Shown here: piece by piece, positions 44,401 to 55,975 of the stretch
Position numbering within the stretch: position 1 is the stretch's first letter
Layout of the letters: the number at the start of each line of letters is the position of its first letter
DNA from: Crocodylus rhombifer
Taxonomy: Eukaryota; Chordata; Crocodylia; Crocodylidae
Direction: 5' to 3'
DNA length: 64,000 nucleotides
Assembly (NCBI GenBank): GCA_038503035.1
Contig: JAVSML010024593.1
Location: 1,040,500 to 1,104,499, forward strand
Notes under the pieces: generated by a model
Seen by the model: only the letters and a program-made list of their open reading frames with translations
The model's database searches: none
Told to the model about the DNA's origin: nothing
Made by a program: the position numbers and the translations under genes

Positions 44401-46600
44401 AGGCCTTACGAGGAGAGGCTACGGGACCTGAACCTGTTCAGCCTCTAAAAGAGAAGGCTGAGGGGGGATCTTGTGGCCTGTTATAAACTAGTCAGGGGGG
44501 GATCAGCAGGCATTGGGGGAGTCACTGTTTCCCCGAGCACCGCCAGGAGTGACCAGGAATAACGGTCACAAGCTGGCAGAGGGTAGGTTTAGGTTAGATA
44601 TCAGGAGGCGCTACTTCACAGTCAGGGCGGCTAGGGTCTGGAACCGGCTTCTAGGGGAAGTGGTGCAGGCTCCTAGCCTGGGGATTTTTAAAAGGAAGTT
44701 AGATGAGCACCTTGCCGGGGTCGTCTGACCCCGGTGCTCTTTCCTGCCAAGGCAGGGGTCGGACTAGATGATCTGCCTAGGTCCCTTCCGACTCTAGCTA
44801 CTATGAAACTATGAAACTATGAAGAGAAGTGGTGCAGGCTCCTACCCTGGGGGTGTTTAAGAGGAGGTTAGATGAACATCTTGCTGGGGTCATTTGAACC
44901 CAATATTCTTTCCTGCCATGGGAGGGCATCGAACTAGATGATCTGCTCAGGTCCCTTCCGACCCTAGAAACTATGAAACTATGCTGGTGAAGAAGGTTTG
45001 TGAGTGATCTGATCCAGCTGAATGCTCATCCCAAGAAATGTCTGGGTAGTTGAAGTTACCCATGACAACCATTCTCTGAGAGCATGCAGCCTCTGCCAGT
45101 TCTCTAGAGAATTCTTGGTTGAACTATTCCTCTTGGTTCGGCAGTCTGTAATAGACTCCTACAGTCAAATCCCCTTCCCCGCATTCTCCCTATATCTGGA
45201 CTCAGACGGTCTCAAGTCACCCTTCTTTATTTCCAATCTTTGCTTCTGAGGTGTAATGTTCCTTTACATAGAAAGCAACTCCTCTGCCCTTCTTTCCAAC
45301 ATAATCCCTCCTATACAGGGTGTATCCCCTATTCTGGTTGTCCAGTCATAGGTGGAGTCCCACTAGGTCTCCATTATCCCTATGAAATCATATTGCTTGT
45401 TGGCTTGGAGAGCCAGTTCTTCCTGCTTGTGACATTAGTGTACAGGCAACTAGGCTTGCCAATGGAGGCCATGGGCTTCCTGGTGGCCTGTGGAATGACC
45501 TGTCCATTGGTTAGTGTCAGAGAAAGCTTCCCTGGCATGCTGGTTTCAAGGTCGTCATTTCTCGGGCGTGTGTTAGTAGTAGATGGCCCATCCCCCAGTG
45601 ATCTCAGTTTAAAGAGGTTAAAGAAGTCCACCATTCTAGTTGAGAAAACTTCTTCCCCTTTGGCATGAGGTAGATGCCATCCCTTCCCGACAGGTCACAG
45701 TCTCTGAGGTGCATGCCATGGCTGAAGAAGCCAAAGCCTTCATGGTAGCACCATCACCAGAGTCTTCTGTTTACTTCTTCAATGCATCTATCCCTCTTCT
45801 ACCTGTGATCCGCAACCAGGAGGATTGAGGAGAAAACCATTTGCGTCCCCGACCCCTTGAGTTCAGCCCCCAGAATCCTGTAGTCTCTTATGACATGTCG
45901 TTCGGGCCCACGTGGATGAGGAGCATGGGGTAGTGGTCGGACGGCCAGACAAGTTTGGGGATTGTTTCAGCCCCATCCTGGATGCGGGCCCCTGGGAGGC
46001 AGCAGACCTCATGGGTCAGGGCATCAGATTTGCTCCCTCAGTCCCCCTCAGAAGGGAATCACACACCATGACTACCTTGTGTCTCTTCTTTGGAGGAGCT
46101 GGTTGCCTTCTTTATTCCAAAACTGGTGCTACAGCTGTTGACTCTACTACTGCTGAGAGAAGTGCATACATGTTTTGCAGTTCAGAGGTGGAATAATCCT
46201 GGCACACAACTTGGGGTTGAAGACAACCATCTTCCAGGCAGCTCCAGATGGGAGTCCAGGCCAGTTTCATCACTGTCCTTCATCCTGTTGATGGGCTTCT
46301 GTGCTCTTCCCTCTGTTCTCCAGGTGTAGGGCCTGTTTGTGGGCCCTGATGGTGCGAAGCCTGTTCACCTCTTCCTGGAGCTCCCTCACCTGGCACTCTG
46401 GAAAGCGCACAAAGGAACATGCCCAACAAATGGGAGTGCCCTTGCTCCCATTCCCAGATGCTGGCAGTCATGCCAAGCAGTCCCCATAGCCTGGAGCCAT
46501 AGGCTCCATCTGGATGGAGGCCTCAGTGGTACAAGGAGGGGGGCACTCCAGCAGGGAGGGAGGCAGGAATTTTTGGGGTGCAGCATGTCCCCACCATTTT
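41466..46600 (-). mobile_element. Near full-length minus-strand CR1 LINE, split by a plus-strand CR1
   Basis: Read on the minus strand from the right: an ORF1 remnant with the helical text LQEEVNRLRTIRAHKQALHL (about 46290-46400) and an SGNH-esterase-like HVGPNDM (about 45910). Then comes the endonuclease (NYPDISWDEHSAGSD near 45030), an inserted CR1 (43147-44983), the rest of the endonuclease (ALLDLVLAKGDNLVSNLRF) and the reverse transcriptase (MGKHLQRLNIYKSAGLDELY, FVTGRLAQTNLISFYNQVT, 41817-42416). The 3' end of ORF2 and the UTR are missing. About 3.3 kb of CR1 after removing the insert. Frames are broken. Confidence 0.85.
43147..44983 (+). mobile_element. CR1 LINE inserted into the minus-strand CR1
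   Basis: ORF2 from the reverse transcriptase N-terminal side (DVFKSAGPDDLHPRVLKELA), with NYRPVSLTLILGKLFEKI, HGFISGRSCQTNLVAFYDQI, the catalytic FADDTKKW and the C-terminal domain. Two frames (43144-43767, then 43768-44448) are separated by a single stop, with a further shift near 44450, so it is rather young. It ends in a CTATGAAA tail at about 44805-44825, followed by a second, tandem CR1 3' end (44826-44983). Confidence 0.93.
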
Positions 46601-47045
46601 ACGGTGTAGTCTAAGCTACTACTGAGTAATACTACTGAGTACCTGAGCTTGCAGATTCACTGCCCAGAGCCTCGTGCCCTTTTATATGCCCTTCCACACA
46701 AACTCCTGTGCTAACTCATGCACCAGGCCCAGAGCACACCTGTTTGTGCAGCTCTGGTCACATGGCTCCCGGGGGAGCTGGGCTAAGTGGGAGCCAGGGG
46801 GCGGGGCATGACCCTCTTCAGTTCCGCTCACCTGCCGCCCACCACTGACTAGTGCCCACCCCCAGGATTATACCTGCAGCTGGGATCAAGCACCTAATGG
46901 GGCTCTCAGTCCTGGCTGTGCCATACACGCAGCTGGGACCAAGTGTCCCCACAACTGATAGCATGTGCATGCAGCACAGCTGAGACTGAGAGCCCCATCA
47001 GGCATGGGTGACTCTCAGTCTTGGCTCCCCCTGTGCTGGCAATAA

Positions 47046-47153
47046 GGTACAATTGGATCTAATGTACAACCCCACGATCGTGCCTTCTGCCATGTACATG
47101 TGGCATGGCAGAAAGCCCAATTGTGTGAATCACATGTTAGATCCAATTGTGCC
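47046..47153. repeat. Palindromic hairpin repeat, copy 2
   Basis: A 108-bp near-palindrome from GGTACAATTGGATCTAA to TTAGATCCAATTGTGCC, with inner perfect arms TTCTGCCATG and CATGGCAGAA around TACATGTGG. Colinear with copy 1 at 30012-30117; the resemblance extends further left (GACTCTC(A/G)GTC). Confidence 0.75.
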
Positions 47154-47187
47154 TTTACCTGCTTGTGTAGAGGGACCTAAGATGTAT

Positions 47188-47224
47188 CCCTGCCCTGCCC
47201 TGCCCTGCCCTGCCCTGCCCTGCC
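47188..47224 (+). repeat. (CCCTG)n microsatellite
   Basis: About seven uninterrupted CCCTG units. Simple tandem repeat. Confidence 0.95.
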
Positions 47225-48059
47225 AACAGAGTGCAAGTGGCAGGTGCAGGTTCCTTCTGGACATGCTCAGAAGGAGAAAGAAAGTTGCACACGGGGATGT
47301 AGGTTCTTAAATCTGTGTAAGTTTCATGCAAAAAGCCACGTAAGTGATGTAAGTGATCAGCGATGTAAGTGCTATTTACCTGCCTAAAGCAGAGTTGAAT
47401 TTTGGCTTTTGGGCCTGGTCCTTTCTTTTTCATGCCACCTAATCAGGTGGTATTACCCAGCCTTACTGCTATTTCTTCTGCATTTGACAGAGCAATATGC
47501 AGAGCAAACTACTGGTCAAAACTCCAGTTCTAAATAGGATAGATACAGCTCTGATACAGACTAGGAGCCGTCCTGTTGACTGTCGCGCCGTTTCTTCTCA
47601 GACTCGAAACACAGTTCATACCTGCACTATAAATAATAAAATAGGGAGTTCCTGGGATCTTTGTGTAGAAGGGATTTGCAGGATTTATGGGAGGCAAGGC
47701 TAAGGGGTGACCTTGCTGAAAGAGAAAAAGTAGGGAAAGGAGCTCCCTTTGTGATTATCTCCTGTTTGGATGATTTTTCTTTTTAATCTTTGCCTATACC
47801 TCCCTTCTCCCCTCACAACCATGTGGTTCTATTTCTCAAAACAGAAGAGCTGCTTGGTACCAGCCACTATACTACTATGTGACTAATTAATAGCCAATAA
47901 TAAACTAACATTGAATAGTAATAAACATAAATGCTGAAGAGACCAATTAAAATGTGCCTGCTGGTGTTTCATGCTTGGATACAGCTTGCTCTGAGCACTC
48001 ACAGACACACAGGCACCCAGTTAGAACAGCCATCACCCAAATGCCTAAACTGAATATTT

Positions 48060-49260
48060 GGCAGACAAGATTCTCTGGGGAAACCTGATATCTTTTCTGA
48101 TATCTGGGGTACTCTATTTGACACTGGCTGCCAACTAGACATCAAGCCATTTATTACTACTCTTTGAGCTCGATGCTCCAGCCAGTTTTCTATCCACTTT
48201 ACAATCCATTCATCCAGTCCGTACCTCCTTAGCTTGCCTGCAAGAATGTTGTGGGAGACTGTATCGAAAGCCTTGCTAAAATAAATGTACACAACATCCA
48301 CCAGTCTCCCTGCATCCAGAGCCAGTCATCAGAGAAGGCAATCGGGTTGCTCAGACATCACTTAGTGAATCCATGGTGACTGTTCCTAATCACCTTTTTC
48401 TCCTCCAAGTGTTTAGAAATTGATTCCTTTAGGATTTGCCCCATGATTTTTCCAGGACTGAGGTGAAGCTGACCGGTCTGTAGTTCCTTGCATCCTCCTT
48501 TTTTTCTTTCTTAAACATGGGCACTATGTTTTCCCTTTTCCAATCATCTTGGACTTCTTCTGATAGCCATGACTTTTCAAAGAGGCTGGCTGATGGCTCT
48601 ACAATCACATCAGCCAACTCCCTTAGCACCCTTGGGTACATCCCATCCAGCCCCATGGATGTGTACATGCCCAGCTTTTCTAAGTAGTCCCTAACCTGTT
48701 CTTTCATCACTGAAGGCTGCTCACCCCCTCCCCAAACTGTGCTGCCTGGTGCAGTAGTCTGGAGCTGACCTTCCCTGTGAGGCAAAAAAGGCATTGAGCA
48801 CTTCAGCCTCTTCTGCATCCTCTGTCACAAGGTTGCCTCCCCCACTCAGTAAGGGACCCACACTTTCCCTGATCTTCCTCTTGCTCCCAACAGACTTGTA
48901 GAAACCCTTCTTGTTACCCTTCACATCCCTTGCTAACCGCAACTCTCACTGTGCTTTGGTCTTCCTGACTTCACCCCTGCATGCCCAAGCAACACTCTTA
49001 TATTCTTCCCTAGTTATGTGTCCAAGTTTCCACTTCTTAGAAGCTTCCTTTTGTGATTTAGTTGACTGAAGAGTTCCCTGTTGGTCTTTAGCCATATTTG
49101 CTAGTCTTCCTGCTCATTGGGATGCTTTGTTTCTGCACTCTCAGTAAGACTTGTTTCAAGTACAGCCAGCTCTCCTGGACTCCTCTCCTCCATAATCTGG
49201 CTTCTCAGGGGATCCTGCCCATGAGTTCCCTGAGTGAGTCAAAGTCTGCTTTTCTGAAAT
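48060..49260 (-). mobile_element. CR1 LINE fragment, minus strand, diverged
   Basis: Antisense reverse transcriptase text is in two frames: about 48429-48818 (YLEKLGMYTSMGLDGMYPRV, NYRPVSFTSVLEK) and 47999-48301 (AFDTVSHNILAGKLRRYG, WLEHRAQRVVING). The 5' side (48820-49260) covers the linker to the endonuclease. Its left end carries GGCAGACAAGATTCTCTGGG, which resembles the terminal repeat of the Penelope-like element at 55181. Confidence 0.88.
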
Positions 49261-51579
49261 CATAGACCAGAGCATGGAGCACAGCAGCCACAGGCAGTTT
49301 TATTTGTACATACACATGGAGATGGGGCTTCCCTTCTAATGGTTAGAGCTCACCAGAAAGCAGAAGGCAGGAGTCATTTACTGGCCGTTGCCCCTCTCCC
49401 CCTTCCCAGCCTAACCATTAGGAGCAGGGCTAGCTGGAGAAAAATGGTACCTTCTCTTGGTAAAGATGTATAGAAAGCAACTTGAGCTTCCTTTAACCAG
49501 GGATCTGGTACTGGTCTCAAGACTAATTTTGTATTGTATCCATTTTCCTGTGAACTACAGAACACAGAAACTGTCCTAGGGGCAGGACAGGCTTCTCAGG
49601 GGGATCTCCTAACCCTAGGCCATAGATCCAAGCTCCCTTCTGTGCACTCTCTGCCCCACTGAAGCTGGTCACAGCTATAAGAGGACCAGCCAAGGTTTGT
49701 CTCCCACAGACACCAACTTGCCAGCTGGTAGTTAAGGGGAGGTGGAAAATGTGGGTTTGTGGCAGGTCAAGCAGAGCTGGGAATTAAACTAGGGTTTGCC
49801 ATTTCTTGAGTAGATGCTCTACCAATTAGAGACCATTATGTAAAGAGGGTGCAGTGCATCAGCAGCAGTTCTAGTGCTTTAGAATAAGGGTCAGCCACTT
49901 TTCACGAAGTGGACCAAAGTAACACAGCTCTGCACAGAGGCAGTTGTTAAATATTCTACCACTAGATGGTGCATTTTCCTGCAAAATGTAGTAACAGTGA
50001 AATAGGAACCTCCCTGACAAAATGTCATTTTTGGTGTGCTTGGCAGGCTAAATAAAAATCTCTTTGCTGGGGGATCTGGCTTGCTGTCTGTAGTTTGCCC
50101 GTCCCCATATTAGAAGAAAGCAGCTGCCAGCCACTATGAGAAGCCTGATCCTCCCAGCTTACATTAGGAAGGCTCTGAGAACATTTACCAGCTCAAGCCC
50201 CAGGGAAATTAGGTGGAGGAACATCCAGTTTTTGGCTCTCTCTCAGCCTTAGGCATGAAGTAGGTGCCAAGTGGAGCAGACTGTGCAATGTGATACAGGT
50301 CTGGGCAAAAGCTGCAGTATAGTACTGGCCATGTGGGAAACGCGTAAGCCGGGAATTAAGGTGCATATGACATGTAGGTGCTTTCACAGTAGATGACAAC
50401 AGATCAGGTTTCAGGATGTCATTTCTGGATTTTTGCACCAAACACACTGAGTGAATATTCAGGTGCCTAAGCACCTTTAAGAGTCTACGTCTTTTTTGGG
50501 AGGGTCTGTCAATAAGTCTCCCCTGGTTTCTGGTTTCTTTCTTCAACTTGAAGTCTTATCAATCCCAAAAGTGCAGTTCCAAACAGTCTTGCGTATTTGA
50601 TTTCATGTGTGAAAGTGAAAACTTTTCATTTGCTTGCTATAAAAGACTGAGGAATCTCCTTTTGTCCCAGCCACATGCCTGTGCGAGTTAACTTGCCCTG
50701 AGTGATAACCAGGGTTTCCAAGTTTGTCATTGTTTCAGGTTGTATCACACAGCCAGGGGAATGCATTCTGGCTGACAGGTTGCAGGTGCGTCCGTATCCA
50801 TGGCTGTACTGGCTGCTATCAAGTTTCTGTTTCACAGAGATTTGTGACTACCATTGGGTGGCACTGAAAACCACATTACTGTATCATCAAGCCCAGTATA
50901 TTCAAGTTCTTACTCAGCATTTGTAATACACTTTCCTAAAGAGAACACTCGCCTATCAAAAACATGTCAGTTGGGGTTTTTTAAATTTCTTAATATTTAT
51001 GAATTCAACACTGAATCTTTTCAGGATTTAACCCACTGAGAAACTTTCTAAGAAAGTAGCCTTTCAATTGTAAAGTTTTCAGATCATAGAGAAAATCAAA
51101 AGATTTTGTATAAATATTTTTTTTAATGAATGAACAGAAAATCAAGGGATAGTGAGTAACAAATCTCTGCTTTCATTTTTAATGTCAGGGTGCCCAAGGT
51201 CAGGAATGTTTGTGAGAAGGTAATTCAGAAAATACTTTGAGGCCCTATGATTACTGGCTTTGGAATACATCCAACTGGTATCACATATCAATATAGTAGT
51301 CTTTTCTTTGGCTCTTTGCCACCTATATGGTGAAAGCATGGAGTATCTACCTAATTTTTCATGCTTTTCTAGGTGCTAAAGGAGAACAAAGAAAAGATTA
51401 AAACTTAAGGGAACTAGTTAGTGAAGTCAACTGGACTGAAGATTTTGGGACTTGCATGTGGAGGAATCTTAGATTTGATTCAAGTCAAAGGCGCTCATAT
51501 TATTAGCAGTGTGTCCCAAGCAAGAAAAAAAAACCTGAAGATTGGTTCTTGAGATCTATCTGCATAAATAACCACCTTA
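49261..51579. other. Intergenic, no gene recognised
   Basis: Contains a tRNA-like SINE fragment on the minus strand at 49690-49860 (listed) and possible hAT-like end text near 49885 (AAGGGTCAGCCACTTTTCACG). Otherwise unique AT-rich sequence; short ORFs are not supported. Confidence 0.4.
49690..49860 (-). repeat. tRNA-derived SINE fragment
   Basis: On the minus strand GGTCTCTAATTGGTAGAGCA resembles a tRNA A-box region and AAACTAGGGTTTGCC-reversed text the B-box side. The flanks are not CR1-like. Diverged; the tRNA fold is not intact. Confidence 0.4.
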
Positions 51580-51585
51580 AGAAGG

Positions 51586-52600
51586 TGTAGCAGGAGTCTT
51601 ATTTTCGGAGCCTCTCTGGGCATGGGGCTCCGCCCTCCTGCAATGGGCCAACCGCCTGCTTACTCTTGCCTGCCATGCCTTGATCTTACTTGTGATGATA
51701 GATGATCTGAATCAGCAGGAGGCTGCCCGTTTATATATGCCCCGATGACAGGGGGCGCTGTCTGCGGCTCCTTTTCCTCCCCTACACCACAGCCCACGCC
51801 TCATGGATGTTGTTGGCATGACCTAACCTGGGCCATGTTCCTAAGTCTCGGCCCTTCTTTCATTCTCGGGGCTCCTTGCTGCCCCTCCTCACTCTCGGGC
51901 TCCTTGCCGCCCCCTACCTTGGGGCTTCTCGCTGCCCCATTCAAATCTGGGGTCTCTCGTCCTCCTGACTCCAGGCTCCTCACTGCCCCCTTTTTACTCC
52001 GGGGCACCTTGCTGCCCCCCTAGCTCGGGGTTCCTGGCTGCCCCCTTGCTCGGGGCAGCCTAACTGGGCCAATGTGCCCCTACACAAAGCTGCACCCCCT
52101 TCGGTGCCAGGAGACCCCCGCTATCGTGGGGCTCCCCTGAGGCCTCTTCCAACGCCTTGTAGCCTCACCCGGTCCTCCGGTGAACCATAACTAAACAGAA
52201 CCATAAGCCAATTGGCTGTAACACAACAACAAGCCCGCCGGCTATCACATACAATCCAGTCCCACCTGTCTCTCCTGCTAAGCCTCCCAGCCAGGTTTCT
52301 TTCTACCCTGCAACATGATGCAGCTACTCGATCAGTTGGTCTGCTCGACTCAGCTCGGCTCCACTGCAGAGCTCCTGCTTCTCCAGCTGCCAGAAGAGAC
52401 CTGCCCTTCTGGCCTTCTGCCTGGGCTTAAGAAGGGCTAAGCTCCGCCCCTTCCTGGCTCTAGGTTTTCCCCGGTTGCTAGGGCAACCAGCACCTGCGCA
52501 GTCCTGGTGACTGGCAGTTGCGCTTCTCCCTTCCCACCACTAGGGCTCTCTCCCAAGCCCTTTCTGCTCTCAGTTGCAGGGCACCTGAGAGCTCTGCGAG
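51586..52600 (+). repeat. Possible solo LTR with internal GC-rich tandem repeats
   Basis: A GC-rich 1015-bp block starting TGTAGCAGGAGTC, flanked by AGAAGG on both sides (51580-51585 and 52601-52606), as a 6-bp target duplication. A TATA-like TTATATATG is at 51731. Positions 51840-52070 are degenerate tandem units of the type GGGGCTCCTTGCTGCCCC. The block does not end in CA, so the LTR reading is tentative; another transposon class is possible. The open frames inside are not taken as genes. Confidence 0.4.
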
Positions 52601-52606
52601 AGAAGG

Positions 52607-55130
52607 ATATTAGAAATAAGCGTGAGCAGATCTAGACTTTGAAAAGGTGGTTGCAGATGGTGAACTGCATCATCACATATAAAATAGAATGTTTTTCTCC
52701 AGTTAAAAATAAAGCTTTAGTAATATGCTAAGGTCCCAGGGATGTATTATTAAGATTGAAGCAAAAATAAATATAATTTCATTGGAGTGAGTTAAAAACA
52801 ATCTGCAGGCCTGTAAAATAGGAGCTTTGTTACTAGGAGCAGCTAAAAGACAGCAGAATTGCAAAACAAAGGATAGATGTTTGGTGGAAGATCAAGACCA
52901 TTAAAAAGAAGAGAGGGTTGTTAACACCTGGAATTAAGAGTTTACAAGGAATCAGGTAGATTATAATGAGCCGTGACGCCAAGTGACTGCCTCAGCACTG
53001 CCTGACTAGAAATGCTGCTGCCCCTGTCAGGCAGCTGATTTTAAACTTTGGGTGGACCAGGGATAAAAGGAGGTGCATGTGCACCAGTGCAGCCCCCTGG
53101 ATCTGCCCCCTGGAAATAGAGCATCTACAAAGAATATATTTTTAAAAAGTAGCTGATTACCAAAAAAGCTAAGACTGAGAGATCAAATGATATAAAGCTG
53201 AAGTAAGAACAGCCAAAAGTTAAGCTGAGTTATACTTTGCAAAGAATATTAAACAAAAAAATCTTTTCCAGGCTGTGTCACTATCTAAACAATCCCAGAC
53301 AAGTATTTGTCTAAGCCAGTGGATCCCAACCTTTTTAGATTCAGGGCCTTAAAAATGCCAGTTCTTAGCTTTCACTCATTTTTTGAGTACAAAACAATAA
53401 CCTTAGTTTCAGCAGGCACATCTGTATTAAATGTTCACTGCACAGTTGGCTAACTGCACAGTAAACATCTTGGTGTCTAAACATGCACACCTATTAGGGT
53501 GCACAAAACTAATAAACTTGCCAGCCCTGTGGCACAGGGTACTTCAGTGAAGGGCTAGCCAGCAAGCAGTCCCCATGCTGAAGCACCCTCTTATCTCAGC
53601 CAGCTGCTCCACAGCACATGGACCTCAGTAATAGCCGCCCGGAACTACTCTGACCAGGCTCACTACATGCTACACATAGATCATTATGCTCCAGAGTTTT
53701 TTGCTCCCAGGCATTCATTCAAAGGATGTGCCCAGGAACAAAACCCCCACAGCATATTGCTCTGGAGTTTATACACACACATTAATCGCACATGTAGACA
53801 CACCCAGAAGCATTTAGTTATGTTGACTCTGCCAGGACACAAAGACATGGGGGTTAATGAGAATGAGTGTATGGAAATGGCTATTTACTGCAACCAAAGT
53901 GGAAGCCAAATTCAAGGAGCTGAAATCAGAGCCAGAATTTCACCCTAAAATGCTGAAAGAACTAACACAGGTCTAGAAGCAAGTATTTTACTAAATCCAT
54001 CATGTTGGGAACAATATCACATAATTAGCAAATGTAGTATTTATATTTAAGAGTAAGGTAATAATTGTTCCAGAGCCCACAGGCATATTAATCTAACCAC
54101 ACTATCATGTGAAGTTTCACAACAATTTTTTGCAAGAAATAATAACAGAAGTTAAGGCAGCAAGTGGAAAATGGGATAAAACAGAACACAGGATTTTCAT
54201 TGTTAGATTGTACCAGACTAACCTGCTCTCTCGCTCTCTCTCTCTCTTTTTAACAAAACAGATTTTCTAGACAAGATAAAGTCAGTAGAACTCCTCTGTC
54301 CAGATTTTGGGAAAATAACTGATATAGTGACATGGGCAATGATTAGCCACAAGCACTCTAGTGTGGGCAAGATGACAATGCATAGTATTGAAAGAAAAAG
54401 TATTAGGCTGGAGGTTTTCAGCCGAGTTCAAGGATTAAACTTAAGACATATTCATGTTTAGTAAAACAAAAATAAAAAAACATCTTCACTAATAACTTTG
54501 GTACAAAACATAGGAGTGTGTCCCCCACTGGGGGACTTACAGCAATTTCTATAAACTGGGAAGTCATAACTGGAACTGAGGAAGAAAACATCCCAAATTG
54601 TTTTCACCACAGATTGGTGATTACAGAGTGAACATGAGCTATCATTCTGATGAGACTGAAAAAAAGTTAATTCAATCCTAGGATGCATCAGCTCCTTTTC
54701 CCAGTAAAGATAAAAAAAATATTAATGCCATTGTACAAAGCACTGGCACGATCTCATTTGCACCACAGTGTGAAAATTTTGGTCACCCACTTTCAAGAAA
54801 GATGAACTCATATTAGAACAGGTGCAGGGAAGGGATGACAAGGAAGGGACAGCTTATCATACAAGAGAAAACCAGAAGTTGGCTTGTTTTTGGCTAGCAA
54901 AACACAGGTTATGAGAGGATATAATTGCTTTCCATGGATACTTCATGGAGGGCAACGTCAAAGAGAGAAAATCTATTTGAATACTAATCATTTCTACAAC
55001 GAAGCTGGCTCTATCTGTAAAAGGGATTATCGGGCCTGTAATAGACCTGACTCAATAATCCAAGTGGTCTCTTTGGACCCTGGCACACATTAATTTAAAA
55101 GTGCAATGAGATCTGAGAAATGTTATCCCT
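52607..55130. other. Intergenic, no gene recognised
   Basis: AT-rich. A CT-rich microsatellite is at about 54226-54250. An hAT-like left end (GTGGATCCCAACCTTTTTAG) is at about 53320. No exon-like segment. Confidence 0.4.
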
Positions 55131-55136
55131 CAGTTT

Positions 55137-55975
55137 TAGGGGTGTAGGTTGTAGCCATGCTGGTCTAAGAACATGGGCAGACAAGGTTCTTTGGGTGAAT
55201 CTGATATCTTTTATTAGACCAGAAGCAAAATTCCTCAGGCCCAAGAACACACCAAATGGATCCAGACCATGCCATGACAAGAAATGCAAAACCTGCCAAC
55301 ACATCTCCACCCCCCTCCCCACAATTACTACACCTCACAACAGAGCATTCCTGGATCTTACAACTGCACCTCCAAAAATGTAACATATTTCATCCAATGC
55401 CCTGATGGAAAATATGTAGGAGAAACCACACAACAACTGTGCACCAGAATGAACGCACACCGGAAATCTATCCAAGACAGGAATACCCAATTACCTGTGG
55501 GGGCACATTGTTCACAAGAAAACCACTCTCTCTCCAACCTCTCAGTCCTGATCCTCAAAGGAAACTTACAAAACACTTCCCAGAGACAAGTCTATGAACT
55601 CCACTTCATCAACCTCCTGGATACTAAAACTCATGGACTAAATATAGACGTTGGATTTATGACACATTATGACTTGACTGACATCCGACTCCCCAGGTAT
55701 CTCTCCACTATTCATCCCCCTTCCCCCCCGCCCCCCAGCCTGTCTCTCACCCATTGACTCCTCACTCTACATTGTCACTGTCTTGTATGCAGCCCAGCCC
55801 GGCCTCTGGCTTCTTTACTCGTCATTCCATCCAGGAAGAGCACACACCAACTGCAGAAACTTCCTCAGCCTGACAAAAGGTTTTTGAACCCAAAAGCTTG
55901 CTTAACAACTGTTTTCCAACTATTTAAGTTGGTCTAATAAAAGATATCAGATTCACCCAAAGAACCTTGTATCCC
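55137..55975 (+). mobile_element. Penelope-like element with GIY-YIG endonuclease, inverted ends
   Basis: An open frame (55284-55757) carries a GIY-YIG-type motif (YFIQCPDGKYVGETTQQL) with downstream RMNAHRKSI. In an overlapping frame just before it is the Cys-rich linker CHDKKCKTC of Penelope-like retroelements. The reverse transcriptase is missing (5' truncation). The ends are perfect 41-bp inverted repeats at 55181-55221 and 55930-55970. A frameshift separates the linker from the endonuclease, so it is inactive. Confidence 0.85.

Larger units (their letters stand above)
46601..47987. other. Intergenic, repeat-containing
   Basis: Holds the hairpin repeat copy 2 and a CCCTG pentamer run (both listed). 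The rest shows no gene. Confidence 0.4.

Noticed and set aside
47188..47224. Possible CRISPR-like or array repeat
   Set aside because: The unit is 5 bp without spacers; a plain microsatellite in a vertebrate genome.
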